A stretch of DNA of 64,000 nucleotides from Megaleporinus macrocephalus (Eukaryota > Chordata > Actinopteri > Characiformes > Anostomidae): positions 44,213,377 to 44,277,376 of the forward strand of contig CM038715.1 in the NCBI GenBank assembly GCA_021613375.1, written 5' to 3'. The notes under the pieces were generated by a model, which saw only the letters and a program-made list of their open reading frames with translations, had not been told where the DNA came from and made no database searches. Made by a program: the position numbers and the translations under genes. Of the stretch, positions 46,561-58,254 are shown piece by piece; the first letter of the stretch is position 1, and every line of letters starts with the position of its first letter.

Positions 46561-47087
46561 CCTAGTCGAGTCACATTATTATGACCACCTTAGACCACCT
46601 ACTTTGGACGGTGGCAGTGTTCTGGTCTGGGGAATGTTTGGTGGACCCACTCCTCCATGTGGAAGACACTCTCAACCGATCTGGGTCTGAATCCATCCGT
46701 GCAGATCACGTACACCATACATGCTGATGGTCTTCTCTGGGACGGATGGGATCTTCCAGCAAGATGTTGAGACACACACGACTAGAGACGTCACACGACT
46801 AGAAATGTCCCACACTGGTTGGAAGAGCTGACCAAGACCTCCTTTCCAGACTTAAACCCAACTGAGCATCTGAGGGACAACCTGGATGGAGGTGTTGGCT
46901 CTATGGATTCTCCTGCACGCTCCCTCCAGCAGCTGTGGGATGCACTGCAGTCAGCATGATACCTCCAGATACCTGTGACCTCCTACCAGGACCTTACTGA
47001 GTCTCCCAGTCCGTCTAGCTGCTGTCTGTGCTGAACACGGTGGTCACTCTGGATGTTGGCTGGTCATAATAATGTGACTCCACTGTG
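46561..47087 (+). mobile_element. Tc1-like transposon, internally deleted, with 27-bp inverted ends and TA duplication
   Basis: Left end 46561-46587 and right end 47061-47087 pair at 24 of 27 positions, including a perfect stretch of 20 (AGTCACATTATTATGACC within it). TA flanks both sides (46559-46560 and 47088-47089), the expected Tc1/mariner target duplication. The 527-bp length, against about 1.3-1.6 kb for a complete Tc1 element, means the 5' half of the transposase gene is gone. Confidence 0.92.
46613..46960 (+). pseudogene. Tc1-like transposase, C-terminal DDE part, broken
   Basis: The reading includes DGIFQQDVETHT (the region of the second catalytic Asp) and, after a frame change, FPDLNPTEHLRDNLDGG (the NP.E motif carrying the catalytic Glu), then LQQLWDALQSA. 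In the family this enzyme cuts and pastes the element at TA sites. At least one frameshift and the missing N-terminal DNA-binding domain make it non-functional. Confidence 0.85.
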
Positions 47088-47289
47088 TACATTCTAATGA
47101 AGACAAGCCCGAGCGTCAGGACTATAACACACTTGGAACCCTCGCTGATATCTACACCACGGTGGGCGGGGCAAAAGCAGAAACCAGCCCCAAGACGTAA
47201 CATGTGACATCACAAGGTCCAAAAGAAAGGACGTGTCTCCTACGGCATGTTTTTAACCAGGATGGTGGAGGAGCATTACTGAGGTGCTG

Positions 47290-49449
47290 TCCAACTGGGA
47301 GACTGTCTGAATTTCCAGTACAGTAACTGGCAGACTGTCTGAATTTACAGTACAGTAACTGGCAGACTGTCTGAATTTACACTACAGCAACTGGGAGACC
47401 ATCTGAATTTGCAGTACAGTTACTGGGAGACCATCTGAATTTCCAGTACAGCAACTGGGAGACTGTCTGAATTTACAGTACAGCAACTGGGAGACCGTCT
47501 GAATTTGCAGTACAGTAACTGGGAGACCATCTGAATTTGCAGTACAGTAACTGGGAGACCATCTGAATTTGCAGTACAGTAACTGGGAGACCATCTGAAT
47601 TTCCAGTACAGCAACTGGGAGACCATCTGAATTTCCAGTACAGTAACTGGGAGACCATCTGAATTTGCAGTACAGTAACTGGGAGACCATCTAAATTTGC
47701 AGTACAGTAACTGGGAGACCATCTGAATTTCCAGTACAGCAACTGGGAGACCATCTGAATTTGCAGTACAGTAACTGGGAGACCATCTGAATTTGCAGTA
47801 CAGTTACTGGGAGACCATCTGAATTTCCAGTACAGCAACTGGGAGACCGTCTGAATTTACAGTACAGCAACTGGGAGACCGTCTGAATTTGCAGTACAGT
47901 AACTGGGAGACCATCTGAATTTCCAGTACAGTAACTGGTAGACCATCTGAATTTGCAGTACAGTAACTGGGAGACCATCTGAATTTCCAGTACAGCAACT
48001 GGGAGACCATCTGAATTTCCAGTACAGTAACTGGGAGACCATCTGAATTTGCAGTACAGTAACTGGGAGACCATCTGAATTTCCAGTACAGTAACTGGGA
48101 GACCATCTGAATTTGCAGTACAGTAACTGGGAGACCATCTGAATTTCCAGTACAGCAACTGGGAGACCATCTGAATTTGCAGTACAGTAACTGGGAGACC
48201 ATCTGAATTTACAGTGCTGCAACTGGGAGACTATCTGAATTTCCAGTACAGTAACTGGGAGACCATCTGAATTTCCAGTATAGTAACTGGGAGACCATCT
48301 GAATTAACAGTACAGCAACTGGGAGACCATCTGAATTTCCAGTACAGTAACTGGGAGACCATCTGAATTTACAGTGCTGCAACTGGGAGACCATCTGAAT
48401 TTCCAGTATAGTAACTGGGAGACCATCTGAATTTCCAGTACAGTAACTGGGAGACCATCTGAATTTACAGTGCTGCAACTGGGAGACCATCTGAATTTCC
48501 AGTATAGTAACTGGGAGACCATCTGAATTTCCAGTATAGTAACTGGGAGACCATCTGAATTTCCAGTACAGTTACTGGGAGACCATCTGAATTTGCAGTA
48601 CAGTAACTGGGAGACCATCTGAATTTCCAGTACAGCAACTGGGAGACCATCTGAATTTGCAGTACAGTAACTGGGAGACCATCTGAATTTACAGTGCTGC
48701 AACTGGGAGACTATCTGAATTTCCAGTACAGTAACTGGGAGACCATCTGAATTTCCAGTATAGTAACTGGGAGACCATCTGAATTAACAGTGCTGCAACT
48801 GGGAGACCATCTGAATTTCCAGTACAATAACTGGGAGACCATCTGAATTTCCAGTACAGCAACTGGGAGACCATCTGAATTTCCAGTACAGTAACTGGGA
48901 GACCATCTGAATTTACAGTGCTGCAACTGGGAGACCATCTGAATTTCCAGTATAGTAACTGGGAGACCATCTGAATTTCCAGTACAGTTACTGGGTGACC
49001 ATCTGAATTTACAGTACAGTAACTGGCAGACTGTCTGAATTTACAGTACAGTAACTGGGAGACCATCTGAATTTCCAGTACAGTTACTGGGTGACCATCT
49101 GAATTTCCAGTACAGTTACTGGGTGACCATCTGAATTTACAGTACAGTAACTGGCAGACTGTCTGAATTTACACTACAGCAACTGGGAGACCATCTGAAT
49201 TTACAGTACAGTAACTGGCAGACTGTCTGAATTTACAGTACAGTAACTGGCAGACTGTCTGAATTTACAGTGCTGCAACTGGGAGACCATCTGAATTTCC
49301 AGTATAGTAACTGGGAGACCATCTGAATTTCCAGTACAGTTACTGGGAGACCATCTGAATTTCCAGTACAGTTACTGGGAGACCATCTGAATTTCCAGTA
49401 CAGTTACTGGGTGACCATCTGAATTTCCAGTACAGTTACTGGGAGACCA
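47290..49449. repeat. 32-bp minisatellite, about 67 copies
   Basis: Unit CAGTAACTGGGAGACCATCT plus GAATTTCCAGTA. Variant strings repeat, for example a GCAGTACAGTTACTGGGAG-led block near 47411 recurs 384 bp later (12 monomers), and an ACAGTGCTGCAACTGG variant appears at regular steps from 48210 to 49270. The 32-bp period cycles all three frames, producing many spurious minus-strand frames. Confidence 0.97.
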
Positions 49450-49499
49450 CAGTATATAGATTTCAACCTAATTTCACTGCAGTGCTGTTAAACACTGTG

Positions 49500-50460
49500 A
49501 CCTCATCATCGTGCGAGCACCTCCAGGAACTCTGCTCAGGACGCTCCTTCATACCGGAGTCAGCGCTGCGGAGCGTTTACGTCTCGGTGCTGTTTGAGTT
49601 CCTGCGTGTTTGAAATCCCTCCAAACTCGTCCATGTGGAAACACACGCACTTAATAGACGATCAGAAGGAGACGAGGGGGGCTCCACACGCGGCCCCCTC
49701 TCCTCCCGCTCATCTTTCTTTCCATATGGATATACATATGTATGTATTCACCTCCTGCTTTATATGCTGTGACCAGACAAACACGCGGGGTCCGCTGGGA
49801 GACCGGCTGAAATATTTCTCAGAGAAAACGTGACAGGACGATAAAGAAAAGCCGGACTGGGAGCCTTCTAGCGCCGATAGACCACCCTGTACCCCTCCTG
49901 TCCCCCTCCGCTGGCCACTCTCCATCCCTCTCTCTTCCTTTCTTCTCTCCTCTGTTTGGCGCGTCGGCCAGGGGAACCCGGAGAGATGCTGTTCCTAAAT
50001 GGTCCATAGGAAGGAATTCCTCGTAGGGAGAGAGAGACTTTTCAGCCTCATTTACTGCCCTCTGCGTGAATCTCGCTCTGCCAGGATTACTCCAGCGCGT
50101 CCCCATCCGTGTCCAACATCAAAGCTCGCGGAGGAGGTGAAAAAAAGGACACGCCGTTTCCTCCTCGGCCTGTTATTACGAAGGAAAAGAGGAGAAACGC
50201 TTTCGTTAGCTGGGCATTGAGTTTAACACACGAGGAGCTGTATTAGTCCAGAACTGGCCGCTGTGTTAACTCAGTATTAACTCAGTATTAACTCAGTATT
50301 AACTGTATTAATGATCAAAACACACGTCGTTAGGAGCTTATTATGCTAATTATTGAGATTTAATTAACAAGGCACCTTTAATAATTGCTGTATAATCAAT
50401 TTGCATCACAGATTTAATACAAAAATAACCTTTTTAATCAAATATAAATGTTAAATTAGG
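49500..50460. promoter_or_regulatory. Candidate conserved non-coding island 14
   Basis: Nearly 1 kb without transposon signature. The left part is CpG-containing (GGCGCGTCGGCC near 49958). The right part has dense homeodomain cores (TTATGCTAATTATTGAG, TTTAATTAACAAGG, TTTAATAATTGCTG at 50341-50390). A three-copy TTAACTCAGTA repeat lies at about 50264-50304. Frames of 71-95 codons have no domain. Confidence 0.4.
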
Positions 50461-51099
50461 ACAATAAGACTTCATACTTTTCCAGTATAAATTTGTTGGA
50501 GGAACCAATTCATGATGAGTAGAACCATTTAAACATATATATGAGAGTTCATGTTTACATACAGAACCATTGTCTTTACTAAAGAACCCAGTTTTTAAGA
50601 ATTAGACATCATTATTTAGGGGTCTGCATCTCAAATTCCATCCTTTAAGCTCTATTGATGAGGTTTATTCAGTGTAATGGTTTTTAATGGTTTTAATGGT
50701 TTTCAGTGTTGTTTTAAATGTGTGGTATTTCCAAAAAACAAATATTCTACTGTATTTAAAAAAATTAAACACAACAAGATATTTTATTCTACTCCAGGAA
50801 TAATTCCATAAGTCTTCTATTATAGTTTTGATCTGTTCACACTTATTAATGAATATTATCACTATTAAAATAGTACAAATAATAAGAAACGGCGGAGGTG
50901 TCTCCAAACTTTTGACTAATAGTAGGTAATAACTGCATAGGTTTAATGGGTCTTCACAATTATTCACTAATATTATCACTATTAAAGCCTGGATAGGTGT
51001 CTCCAAACTTTTGACTGACAGTAAGTAATTATTCTATAGGTCTTCACAAAATGTTTATTATATATTATATTAAAGCATCATTTCATTATTAAACTTCTA
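50461..51099. mobile_element. Spacer with Tc1-type MITE end fragments
   Basis: GGTGTCTCCAAACTTTTGAC occurs at about 50898 and 50999 in the same orientation. It is the usual fish Tc1-type terminal phrase (CCAAACTTTTGACTGGTAG). No inverted partner is resolved. The rest is AT-rich and unremarkable. Confidence 0.4.
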
Positions 51100-51860
51100 G
51101 TTCGGCTGTCAATCAAATGACTCATTTATTAATATATCTGTTATATATGTTTATTAACAGGCTGTGTTAATTAGAGCCTCTCGTTATGAAGTGTCACCGT
51201 CCTCGTTAGAGTTTTAATTACCTGTAGTGTAATTAGTGTGTATACGAGGCGAGGCAGTGCCGTCGCTGGCACTCAGGTGGTCTTTGTGTCGGTTTGTGGG
51301 CTCCAGTGAACATCCAAAAACAACCCCCCGAAATTCCAAACACAAACAAAGCCGTAGCCATTTGTCCCGTTCCCATGGCGACGTGAATGAATGGGGCCGG
51401 GCTGTTTCTGTGATGTCATCAGAGCCAGGGGCCTGAGGCGCTGAGTGAGGCGTCTGTGGCAGCGCCTGAGTCAGCCTAGGTAATGACAGGCCTCGTCACT
51501 TTTTCCGAGGCAGGACCGGCCCCGAGGACCTGCGTCCACACGCCGCTAATAGAGCGGGACAGCCGTCCCCCGAGAGCCCCGGCCCGAGGCACCGCGCTCG
51601 CTGCGCCCTGATGCTTTTGATGCCTTTCAACTGTGCCACCTAACGCCGGGCGCGCCAGGTCCTTAAACTAACACACGTCACCTTCTGTTTCCCCTTTCTG
51701 GACGCTGTCCTCTCCGGGGACTGGACGCACCGGCAGCAGGCCTGTCCCTCCAGTGCTTTCCACAGTCTGGAAACCGAACACAGCCCGTACGAGCCTGAGC
51801 GGGTCCACGGAGTCCGTAGGTCCTGCTGGAAGGCGAACAGGAGGAGGTATTTAGATCTAT
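51100..51860. promoter_or_regulatory. Candidate conserved non-coding island 15
   Basis: Contains TGTTAATTAGAGCC, GAGTTTTAATTACC and GTGTAATTAGTG (51150-51240), then CpG-rich repeat-free DNA to about 51850, including CCCATGGCGACGTG and GAGTCAGCCTAGG. Compositionally one of the strongest enhancer-like islands. No coding domain recognised. Confidence 0.4.
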
Positions 51861-51870
51861 GATGACGTTT

Positions 51871-52401
51871 GGAGAACACTTTAAATGAAGTGTCTGTAAT
51901 AACTATGTAGTTACACATGAACACCTACGTAACTACTAGTCATGTAGCCACTGTGACAGACAAATTACAGCAGTACAGTTTATAACACATATATAACCAT
52001 GTATTTAACATAACAATCCTCACACAATTACAACAGAGCTTCTTGAGAAATATAACATCTTTTCTCTTGTTATTACACATTATTACACATTGGTAATAAC
52101 ATGATCAGCAGTTTTTTACCCAGAGAAATTTCCAGTGTTAATATGTTATAACAGATGTTTTTTATAATGCTGAACAGAATGTATAAGGGAGAAACGGCTA
52201 ACTACAACTGCCTTTACACTCGTGTTATTACTAATGTGTTATTACATGAGAGAGAAAATATATACGTGTGTAATTACATAAACTGTGCTGCTGTAATCCA
52301 TCTGCAACAGTGGCTACATCACTAGTAGTTACACTGCTGTTACATGTGCTGTGCCTGTGTAATTACACAGTTATTACAGACACTTAATATAAAGTGGGAC
52401 C
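51871..52401. mobile_element. MITE with about 120-bp inverted ends
   Basis: The left end (CACTTTAAATGAAGTGTCTG then TAATAACTATGTAGTTACAC) pairs with the reverse complement of the right end (CACTTTATATTAAGTGTCTG then TAATAACTGTGTAATTACAC). Matches continue through AACTACTAGT, ATGTAGCCACTGT and ATTACAGCAG. About 530 bp, no coding capacity. Related ends border 22305-23410. The terminal GGTCCCACTTTA phrase is common in teleost MITEs. Confidence 0.8.
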
Positions 52402-52403
52402 AG

Positions 52404-53127
52404 ATAATGTCTGTTTATTAATAATTAGTAAAGTATTATCATGCATTGACCTTGTAAGCTATTAATAATGTCCTAATAAACAGAAACATTTCATTTTTAA
52501 GCAAGTTTAAAAGTGAGGTGTTTCTATGATGTGTTAATAAGCTCTTCTATAAATTAGTTATTATTTGCTATAATTGTTCTGTAGCAATTCCTTGTAATTT
52601 AAACTTGAAGGAAACATTTTCAGGTGTTGTTACTATATAACATATTTATGTAACTAAGAACTTAAACATGTATATAAATAACCTATAAATAAGCTACAAA
52701 TGATAAATTATGTTTGATAGATTGTTGCTAATGAAATTGCAAGTCCACAACTACAACATAACATATTCATTCTTAATAATTTATATATAACTGTTATTAA
52801 ACTTTTATACACAACCTGGAAATAGTATACAAAGAGTTTTCTACCTCTATAATATGTTTATTAATGAATTTGCTAGACCATAACTAAAATAGAGCTTATT
52901 CATTATTAATAACCACTGCCTGAACTATTTGTAAATAATATTTTCAGGTTATATACCGATAAACATGAATGATAACTCCAAGACTTTTTCAGAAATCTAT
53001 AATACAAATACATTTATAACACATTTATAAAAGCTTGCTTACAGACGTTATACTTCTGTTTATTCGCATATTAGTTGTTCATGAGTAGTTAATAAAGTAT
53101 TAATAAGCAGACATTTATATAAATGGA
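52404..53127. mobile_element. Possible MITE directly adjoining the previous one
   Basis: The left end AATGTCTGTTTATTAATA and the reverse complement of the right end, AATGTCTGCTTATTAATA, differ at one base. The AT-rich interior repeats ATTAATAA-type words. About 720 bp, no coding content. Confidence 0.5.
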
Positions 53128-53139
53128 AATGTTTTTTTA

Positions 53140-53700
53140 AACACCTCAGTGTCACAGCTGGACTGAGAATCGTCCACCAACCAAAACTATCTGGACAGCA
53201 GTGTCCTGTGGGCGGCGTCCTGTGTCCACTGATGAAGAACTAGAGGAACACAAACTGTGCAGCAGCAGATGAGCTACTGTCTCTGACTTTACATCTACAA
53301 GGTGGACCAGCAAGTAGTAGGAGTGTCTAAGTGAGTGGACAGTGAGTGGACACAGTGTTTAAACACTCCAGCAGCAGCACTGCTATGTTGTACTGACAAC
53401 TATTGGAGGGGGAGGTCAGTGGTGAATGGCTAGACTAGGCTAGTTGCAGCACCAACAGCATAAACAAATGCACAACACACACTAACACACCACACTGAGA
53501 ATGATTCACCTCCCTAATAGTATCTGCTCTGTGGGGGTCCTGTGGGGGTCCTGATCATTAAAGAACAGAGTAATAAAGTATACAGAGAATCAGATGAACT
53601 ATAGTCTGTAAGTGGAGCTCCTGTATACAGTGGTCAGTGAGTGGAGGTACAGGGGAGGTGGGTTAATGTTATGGCTGGTGGGTGTATATACTGCTGGGTA
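53140..53700. mobile_element. Degenerate DNA-transposon relic
   Basis: Contains TTTACATCTACAAGGTGGAC, AGTGAGTGGACACAGTG, ACTGAGAATGATTCACC and the end phrase GTTAATGTTATGGCTGG, a combination I recall from an abundant non-autonomous element of otophysan fishes. The left terminus is not found. No coding frame. Confidence 0.45.
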
Positions 53701-53985
53701 TTAAGATTGAGAGGTTAAATTGAATTACGTGTAAAACTCGTGAAACCTCAGACTAAACTAAACACTAAAGCTCCGATATCACTAAATCACATCTTAGTCA
53801 GAGCTGAGAACTCGTGGAACACGTTTCAGAACCCTTTTAGGAGAATTACAGATCATCCACACGCCTCGCTCGACACCCGTCAGGAGACTGAAGGTAAACA
53901 GTTAACCGCCTCCTGTCAGCGCGGATGGTATTCGGGTAACGTTGGATGGAAATCGTAAGAAAACATGAAGCTGTCACATGCGGTG

Positions 53986-54932
53986 ACAGACGCAGTGACT
54001 TGGAATGGTTGGCATCTCCATAGCGATGGATCTATAACCCACCGTGTTTGTTTTTATAGCCGAACCAACGTGACACGTGGAAAACAACCTGTTCCTAATA
54101 ACTGCATTCCAGCCTGGCAACCGCATCAGGGGCCCTTCTGCAGAGACGCGAGGACGTGAAGAGACATGCTAACTGGGCTAAAACAGGCTCCCACGATCAG
54201 AGACGGGAGGCGACCCCTGGCCCGGCTCTCTCAACGGGACGATGACATGAAGACATGCTGCTATCTGGAAGTGCAAAGAATTGAAGGAATGCCTTCTCTC
54301 TCACTCTCTCTCTCTCCCGTGAGTGGTCCCGGACCCCCATGCTGTAGGTAAATCACATGCCGAATGCATCAGTAAGTCGAGGCATCAGCGTCAGTTTGTT
54401 TCCAGCATCCTATCCGACTCTGTTTTCCATAAAACTCCTGCAGTCGTACACTCCTTCTGATGGCCTCCCTCCAAGTCGCCGCTTCATTGCATCAGCCCGC
54501 TGCAGCGCGCTCTCCTGGTGATAATCAATTTAATCGATCGCCTCCCGCCTGGCGCGGACGCTGGAAAGCCTCCTCCGAGGTATATGCATCAAACGGCTTC
54601 GGGACATAAACGATGAGTCATTGCTGGTCACGGATACAAACACATCCATACTCGTCACTGCTAACCAGTCTCTCCGCTGGGCGAGGGCCAGTTTGGCCGG
54701 CTAAGGCAGCAGAACCGGAGTCGCTCCATCCCTGTTTGTTTAACCTTCACTGAGGTATCCGTCATGAGCAGCGCTCCGATGATTTTCCCACACCGAGCTC
54801 CGGAGAACGTTCCAAAACAACCTTGTTTTATAGGCGCCTGCCATACGTTGCAAGTAAATTTGTCAAGGCGGCTCCTCCTAAGCTACTCCTCTCCCCGTAC
54901 GCGCTCCATAATGCATAAGTTAAATAACACAA
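53986..54932. promoter_or_regulatory. Candidate conserved non-coding island 16, interrupted by the Rex3 insertion
   Basis: Repeat-poor, balanced sequence with CAATTTAATCGATCG near 54525 and GGTATATGCATC near 54579. It is cut at 54932 by the Rex3 element and appears to resume after 55763. Several 60-90 codon frames have no domain. A short TC run lies near 54297-54315. Confidence 0.35.
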
Positions 54933-55574
54933 TTGGGAATGACCTCCTGCCTCAAGTGGAGGAGTTTAGGAATCTCGGGGTCTTGTTCACGAGTGAGGGA
55001 AGGAAGGATGGAGTGGGAGGTTGACAGGCGGGTGGGGGCAGCGTCTGCAGAGATGTGGGCTCTGTACCGGTCTGTCCTGGTGAAGAGAGAGCGGAGCCAA
55101 AAGACAAAGCTCTCCATTTACTGGTCAGTCTACGTTCCTACTCCCACCTGCGGTCAGGAGCTCTGGGTAGTGACCGAAAGAACGAGATCATGGATACAAG
55201 CTGCTGAGATGAGTTTCCTCCGTACGGTATCGGGTCTCACCCTCAGAGATAGGGTGAGGAGCTCGATTATACGGGGGAGGCTCAGAGTCGAGCCGCTATT
55301 CCTCCATATCGAGAGGAACCAGCTGAGGTGCTTCGGGCATCTGGTTAGGATGCCTCCCGGACGCCTCCCTGTGGAGGTGTTCCGGACATGTCCGACCGGG
55401 AGGAGACCCCAGGAAAGACCTAAGACACGCTGGAAGGATAAAATCTCTTGGCTCATCTGGGAACACCTCGGTATCCTCTCGGAGGAGCTAGAGGAGGTGG
55501 CTGGGGAGAGGGAAGTCTGGATTTCTCTGCTTAGACTTCTCCCCCCACGACCTGGATCCCCGGAAAAGCAGTAG
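54933..55574 (+). pseudogene. Rex3-type ORF2 C-terminal remnant
   Basis: Codes in one frame for ELWVVTERTRSWIQAAEM, SFLRTVSGLTLRDRVRSS, FGHLVRMPPGRLPVEVFR, CPTGRRPQERPKTRWKD and LEEVAGEREVWISLL, the conserved C-terminal region after the reverse transcriptase domain in this LINE group, ending at TAG (55572-55574). The first about 25 residues are out of phase: the real upstream frame (LPQVEEFRNLGVLFTSEG) is separated by a 4-bp duplication (GGAAGGAA) near 55000. The endonuclease and RT catalytic parts are absent, so it cannot move itself. Confidence 0.9.
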
Positions 55575-55588
55575 ATAATGGATGGATG

Positions 55589-55725
55589 CATGGGCGTGGT
55601 AGTGGGGGAGGGAGTAGACCTGACTACTTAGGGCCCGGGTAGGGAGAGGGGCCGTGTACTGGCATGGATAGGGGCCCACTGACATTGAGAGTGTACAGGG
55701 CCCAGAGTTTGCTGCTATGCCCCTG
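55589..55725. mobile_element. hAT-like MITE, 137 bp, nested in the Rex3 tail
   Basis: Ends CATGGGCGTGGTAG and, inverted, CAGGGGCATAGCAG match at 10 of 14, beginning with the CAGGGG-type hAT end. It is bordered by GATGGATG (55581-55588) and GATGGATG (55726-55733), an 8-bp duplication as expected for hAT, although the GATG repeat makes this partly ambiguous. No coding capacity. Confidence 0.7.
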
Positions 55726-55751
55726 GATGGATGGATGGATGGATGGATGGA

Positions 55752-56270
55752 TAAATAACACAACAAAACAACTGTTTACGGCAGAAACCGGGACGCCGTG
55801 GCCTGCAGGAGAGCCTCCAGCTCGAGGAACGTCTGCAGGAGCTTCTGGGGAGTCACAAAGGAAAACACTGCACGGGATCAAAAAGCAGGGAAGCATTAAA
55901 ACTTCATCACGCAGCACATACTGCTGTGGTCAGAGCACATGTAGCTAAGTAACCCTGAAGTGCAGAACATGGAGAGAATTAGAACCATAGAGCCCGTGTG
56001 GTTTGGAAGAGCGGAGAAATCCAGATCGACGGTGGGCCGAGTATGGAGCCCTGCAGTACGCCACCGTCAGACTTCCATTAATCCAGTTGATGTATGCTCG
56101 TAGCAGACGTGTCTTCATGACTAAGCAGTTTCTCCTCCTTGGTCGGCTGTGGGTTTGGAAGCCAAGGACGAAGACGTGCCTCCACCTGCGGCGGGTAGAA
56201 AGAGGAGAAGATGAAAACCGGACAAGCGGCCGTTTCTCCTCCGCTCTCGGGAAATTTGTCAGTTAGTTAG
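55752..56270. other. Unique spacer, probably the continuation of island 16
   Basis: Begins with the second TAAATAACACAA. Repeat-free; frames of 87-97 codons have no recognised domain. Confidence 0.4.
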
Positions 56271-57020
56271 TTAAACTGCAATAACTTTCTGTATTAATAG
56301 CTTTGTTTGCTTTTCCTCTGAGGGTTCCTGGTTTGAGGGAAACGTGAACATGAGCCTCTCCAGCGGATTTCCCAGCAGCTTCTCAATGAGCGCTTGTAAT
56401 TTGGAGTGCGGACGGAAAGTCGGTCTCTGAGACTGTGCAGTCCAGATTAGTGAGATTAGCATGAACGCACGCCAGAGATCAACCTGCATTTCTTTCATTT
56501 CAGGGTAAAACAGTGATGACCTCCAGATCACCCATCTCTCAGGAGATGTTTGTGTGGAGATTAGATTCATACAGTCCAGTATTTGGTTGGAGGGCCTTGA
56601 GCTTTGATTCCAGCATGTATTCACTCTGGTACTGTTTCGACAACCCTACGCAAGTCACAGCAGTTAAACCAGATCTGCCTTCATATGTGGTGAGGAGTCT
56701 TCTTCAGCACTTCTCTCCAAAGTCTTTAAATAGGGTTGGTTGCTCCATGTGTAGAGATGATTCCTCATGTTCCCTGATTCGCTCTTCCACAATCCAAGGC
56801 CCATGAATCTCGACCCTGCCCTCCTGGAATAAGAACATATGGATAGGATAACTTGGTCATCAGTGTACTTCTGAAACACAGTGAGATGTTTCTCCTGACC
56901 GGGAAACACGGGTTCTCCTACACGGTAGTTTAAGGAGCTGCTCACTGTATCAGTATTTAAATACTTACTTTCACTGTTATAGTATTTATATGTTTTTAAA
57001 TACAAGCAGCAACTTGTCAA
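56271..57020 (-). pseudogene. Coding-like segment, possibly a decayed transposase C-terminus
   Basis: Two adjoining minus frames (117 and 118 codons), plus a reading across them with PWIVEERIREHEESSLHME, QPTLFKDFGEKC and LLTTYEGRSGLTAVTCVG then LSKQY. The last part loosely fits the Tc1-like C-terminus (pattern C..L...Y..RL.AVI.AKG..T.Y). Stops interrupt it. The match is weak and the segment may instead be unrelated; no host gene is recognised. Confidence 0.35.
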
Positions 57021-57039
57021 GGAAGAAAAGCCAAGGAGT

Positions 57040-57297
57040 TGGGCTCCTGACAGCCACCTGGAAAACCTGCTAGACCCACCAACAATGTCCTCCCATCAAA
57101 CAGCACTTTGATCTTATAAAGAGAGAGAAAAACATCAAGCTGCTTCAGATCTGAGAACATCCACAGGTGTGTCTGTCCATCCTTCCACTGTGAGAAGACA
57201 CCTTAACACTGTGGGTCTGAAAGGATGTGTAGTTGTTTAAGAAGCTCCTCACTGAGAAAAGGAGATACAGACACACCAAACAAAGAAGCTGAACACT
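57040..57297 (+). pseudogene. Second Tc1-like transposase fragment, fused to the same 42-bp repeat
   Basis: Closely similar to 10188-10385. Reading: HPSTVRRHLNTVGLKGC, then KKLLTEKRRYRH and, in a third frame, AEHWTD, consistent with the STVRRHL to KPLL to W.D stretch of Tc1-like transposases. It carries an extra approximately 20-bp segment near 57115 not found in the other locus, and passes directly into the minisatellite. Confidence 0.6.
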
Positions 57298-57623
57298 GGA
57301 CTGACCACCCCAGAGTCCAGAACCTCAACACCACTGGATGTACTGACCACCTCAGAGTCCAGAACCTCAACACCACTGGATGGACTGACCACCCCAGAGT
57401 CCAGAACCTCAACACCTCTGAATGGACTGACCACCCCAGAGTCCATTTTCTCAACACCACTGAATGGACTGACCACCCCAGAGTCCAGAACCTCAACACC
57501 ACTGAATGGACTGACCACCCCAGAGTCCAGAACCTCAACACCACTGAATGGACTGACCACCCCAGAGTCCAGATCCTCTACACCACTGAATGGACTGACC
57601 ACCCCAGAGTCCAGAACCTCAAC
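57298..57623. repeat. 42-bp minisatellite, about 8 copies
   Basis: Same monomer as the 10.4-13.0 kb array (CCCCAGAGTCCAGAACC and TGGACTGACCA), in the same orientation relative to the transposase fragment. Short, so probably near the ancestral copy number. Confidence 0.96.
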
Positions 57624-58254
57624 CTTTGGATGTTGAGAAGCAGAAGCAGCTTCTAAGTCTGAACTTTGGAGGAGAGTCTGAGCTGAAGGTGAGTCTCCTG
57701 GTGAAGAACTGAAGCTGGAGTGAAGGTCCAGAGTGGAAACACTAAACTCTCCAGCGTCTGATTTCAGGTTTAGCAGTTGAGGGGTCTGTGTGAAGGGTGG
57801 TCTCTGACTTCTGCACAGCTGTGTGTGTAACAGTGAAACCTGATAATGGCAGTGACGTACAGGTGTGTGTCATCAGCAGATCCAGGCGTAGGTGTGGTGC
57901 GTTCGGGCTGAGGCTATTTTTAGACGCGGTTATTTCCAGGGTGTGATGTCAGCGACGCAGCCGAGAGCAGACAAAACAGGGGATCCGGTTGCAGGTCTGG
58001 GTGTCGGAGAGAAAGGGAACTGGCGGAGGAGGGACTTTCAGACCAGGAGCCAACTAATGCTTCTACCGTTCATCACTCACTCCTGGTCTTTGTGGAATGT
58101 GACAGTGGGCATTGTTCCAGAACCTCCACCGATACTCGGTACTGATGCCGGGATTAGATCTGAGTGGAGATTTTCCAACACCAGAAGCTTCAGAGGGAAC
58201 GCTACCTGACGGAGGTGTGAAGTAATCATGTAACTATGAATATATATATAATAT
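57624..58254. other. Unique spacer right of the second Tc1-like relic
   Basis: No terminal inverted repeat found. A 105-codon plus frame (57892-58209) has no recognised domain. Confidence 0.4.

Larger units (their letters stand above)
54933..55751 (+). mobile_element. Rex3/RTE-type LINE, 5'-truncated, with 12-bp target duplication and GATG tail
   Basis: TAAATAACACAA is present immediately before (54921-54932) and after (55752-55763), a perfect 12-bp target-site duplication. The element is only the 3' end: about 640 bp of coding remnant, then a GATGGATG-type tail, as described for Rex3 in fishes. A 137-bp MITE is nested in the tail. Orientation is plus. Confidence 0.88.
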
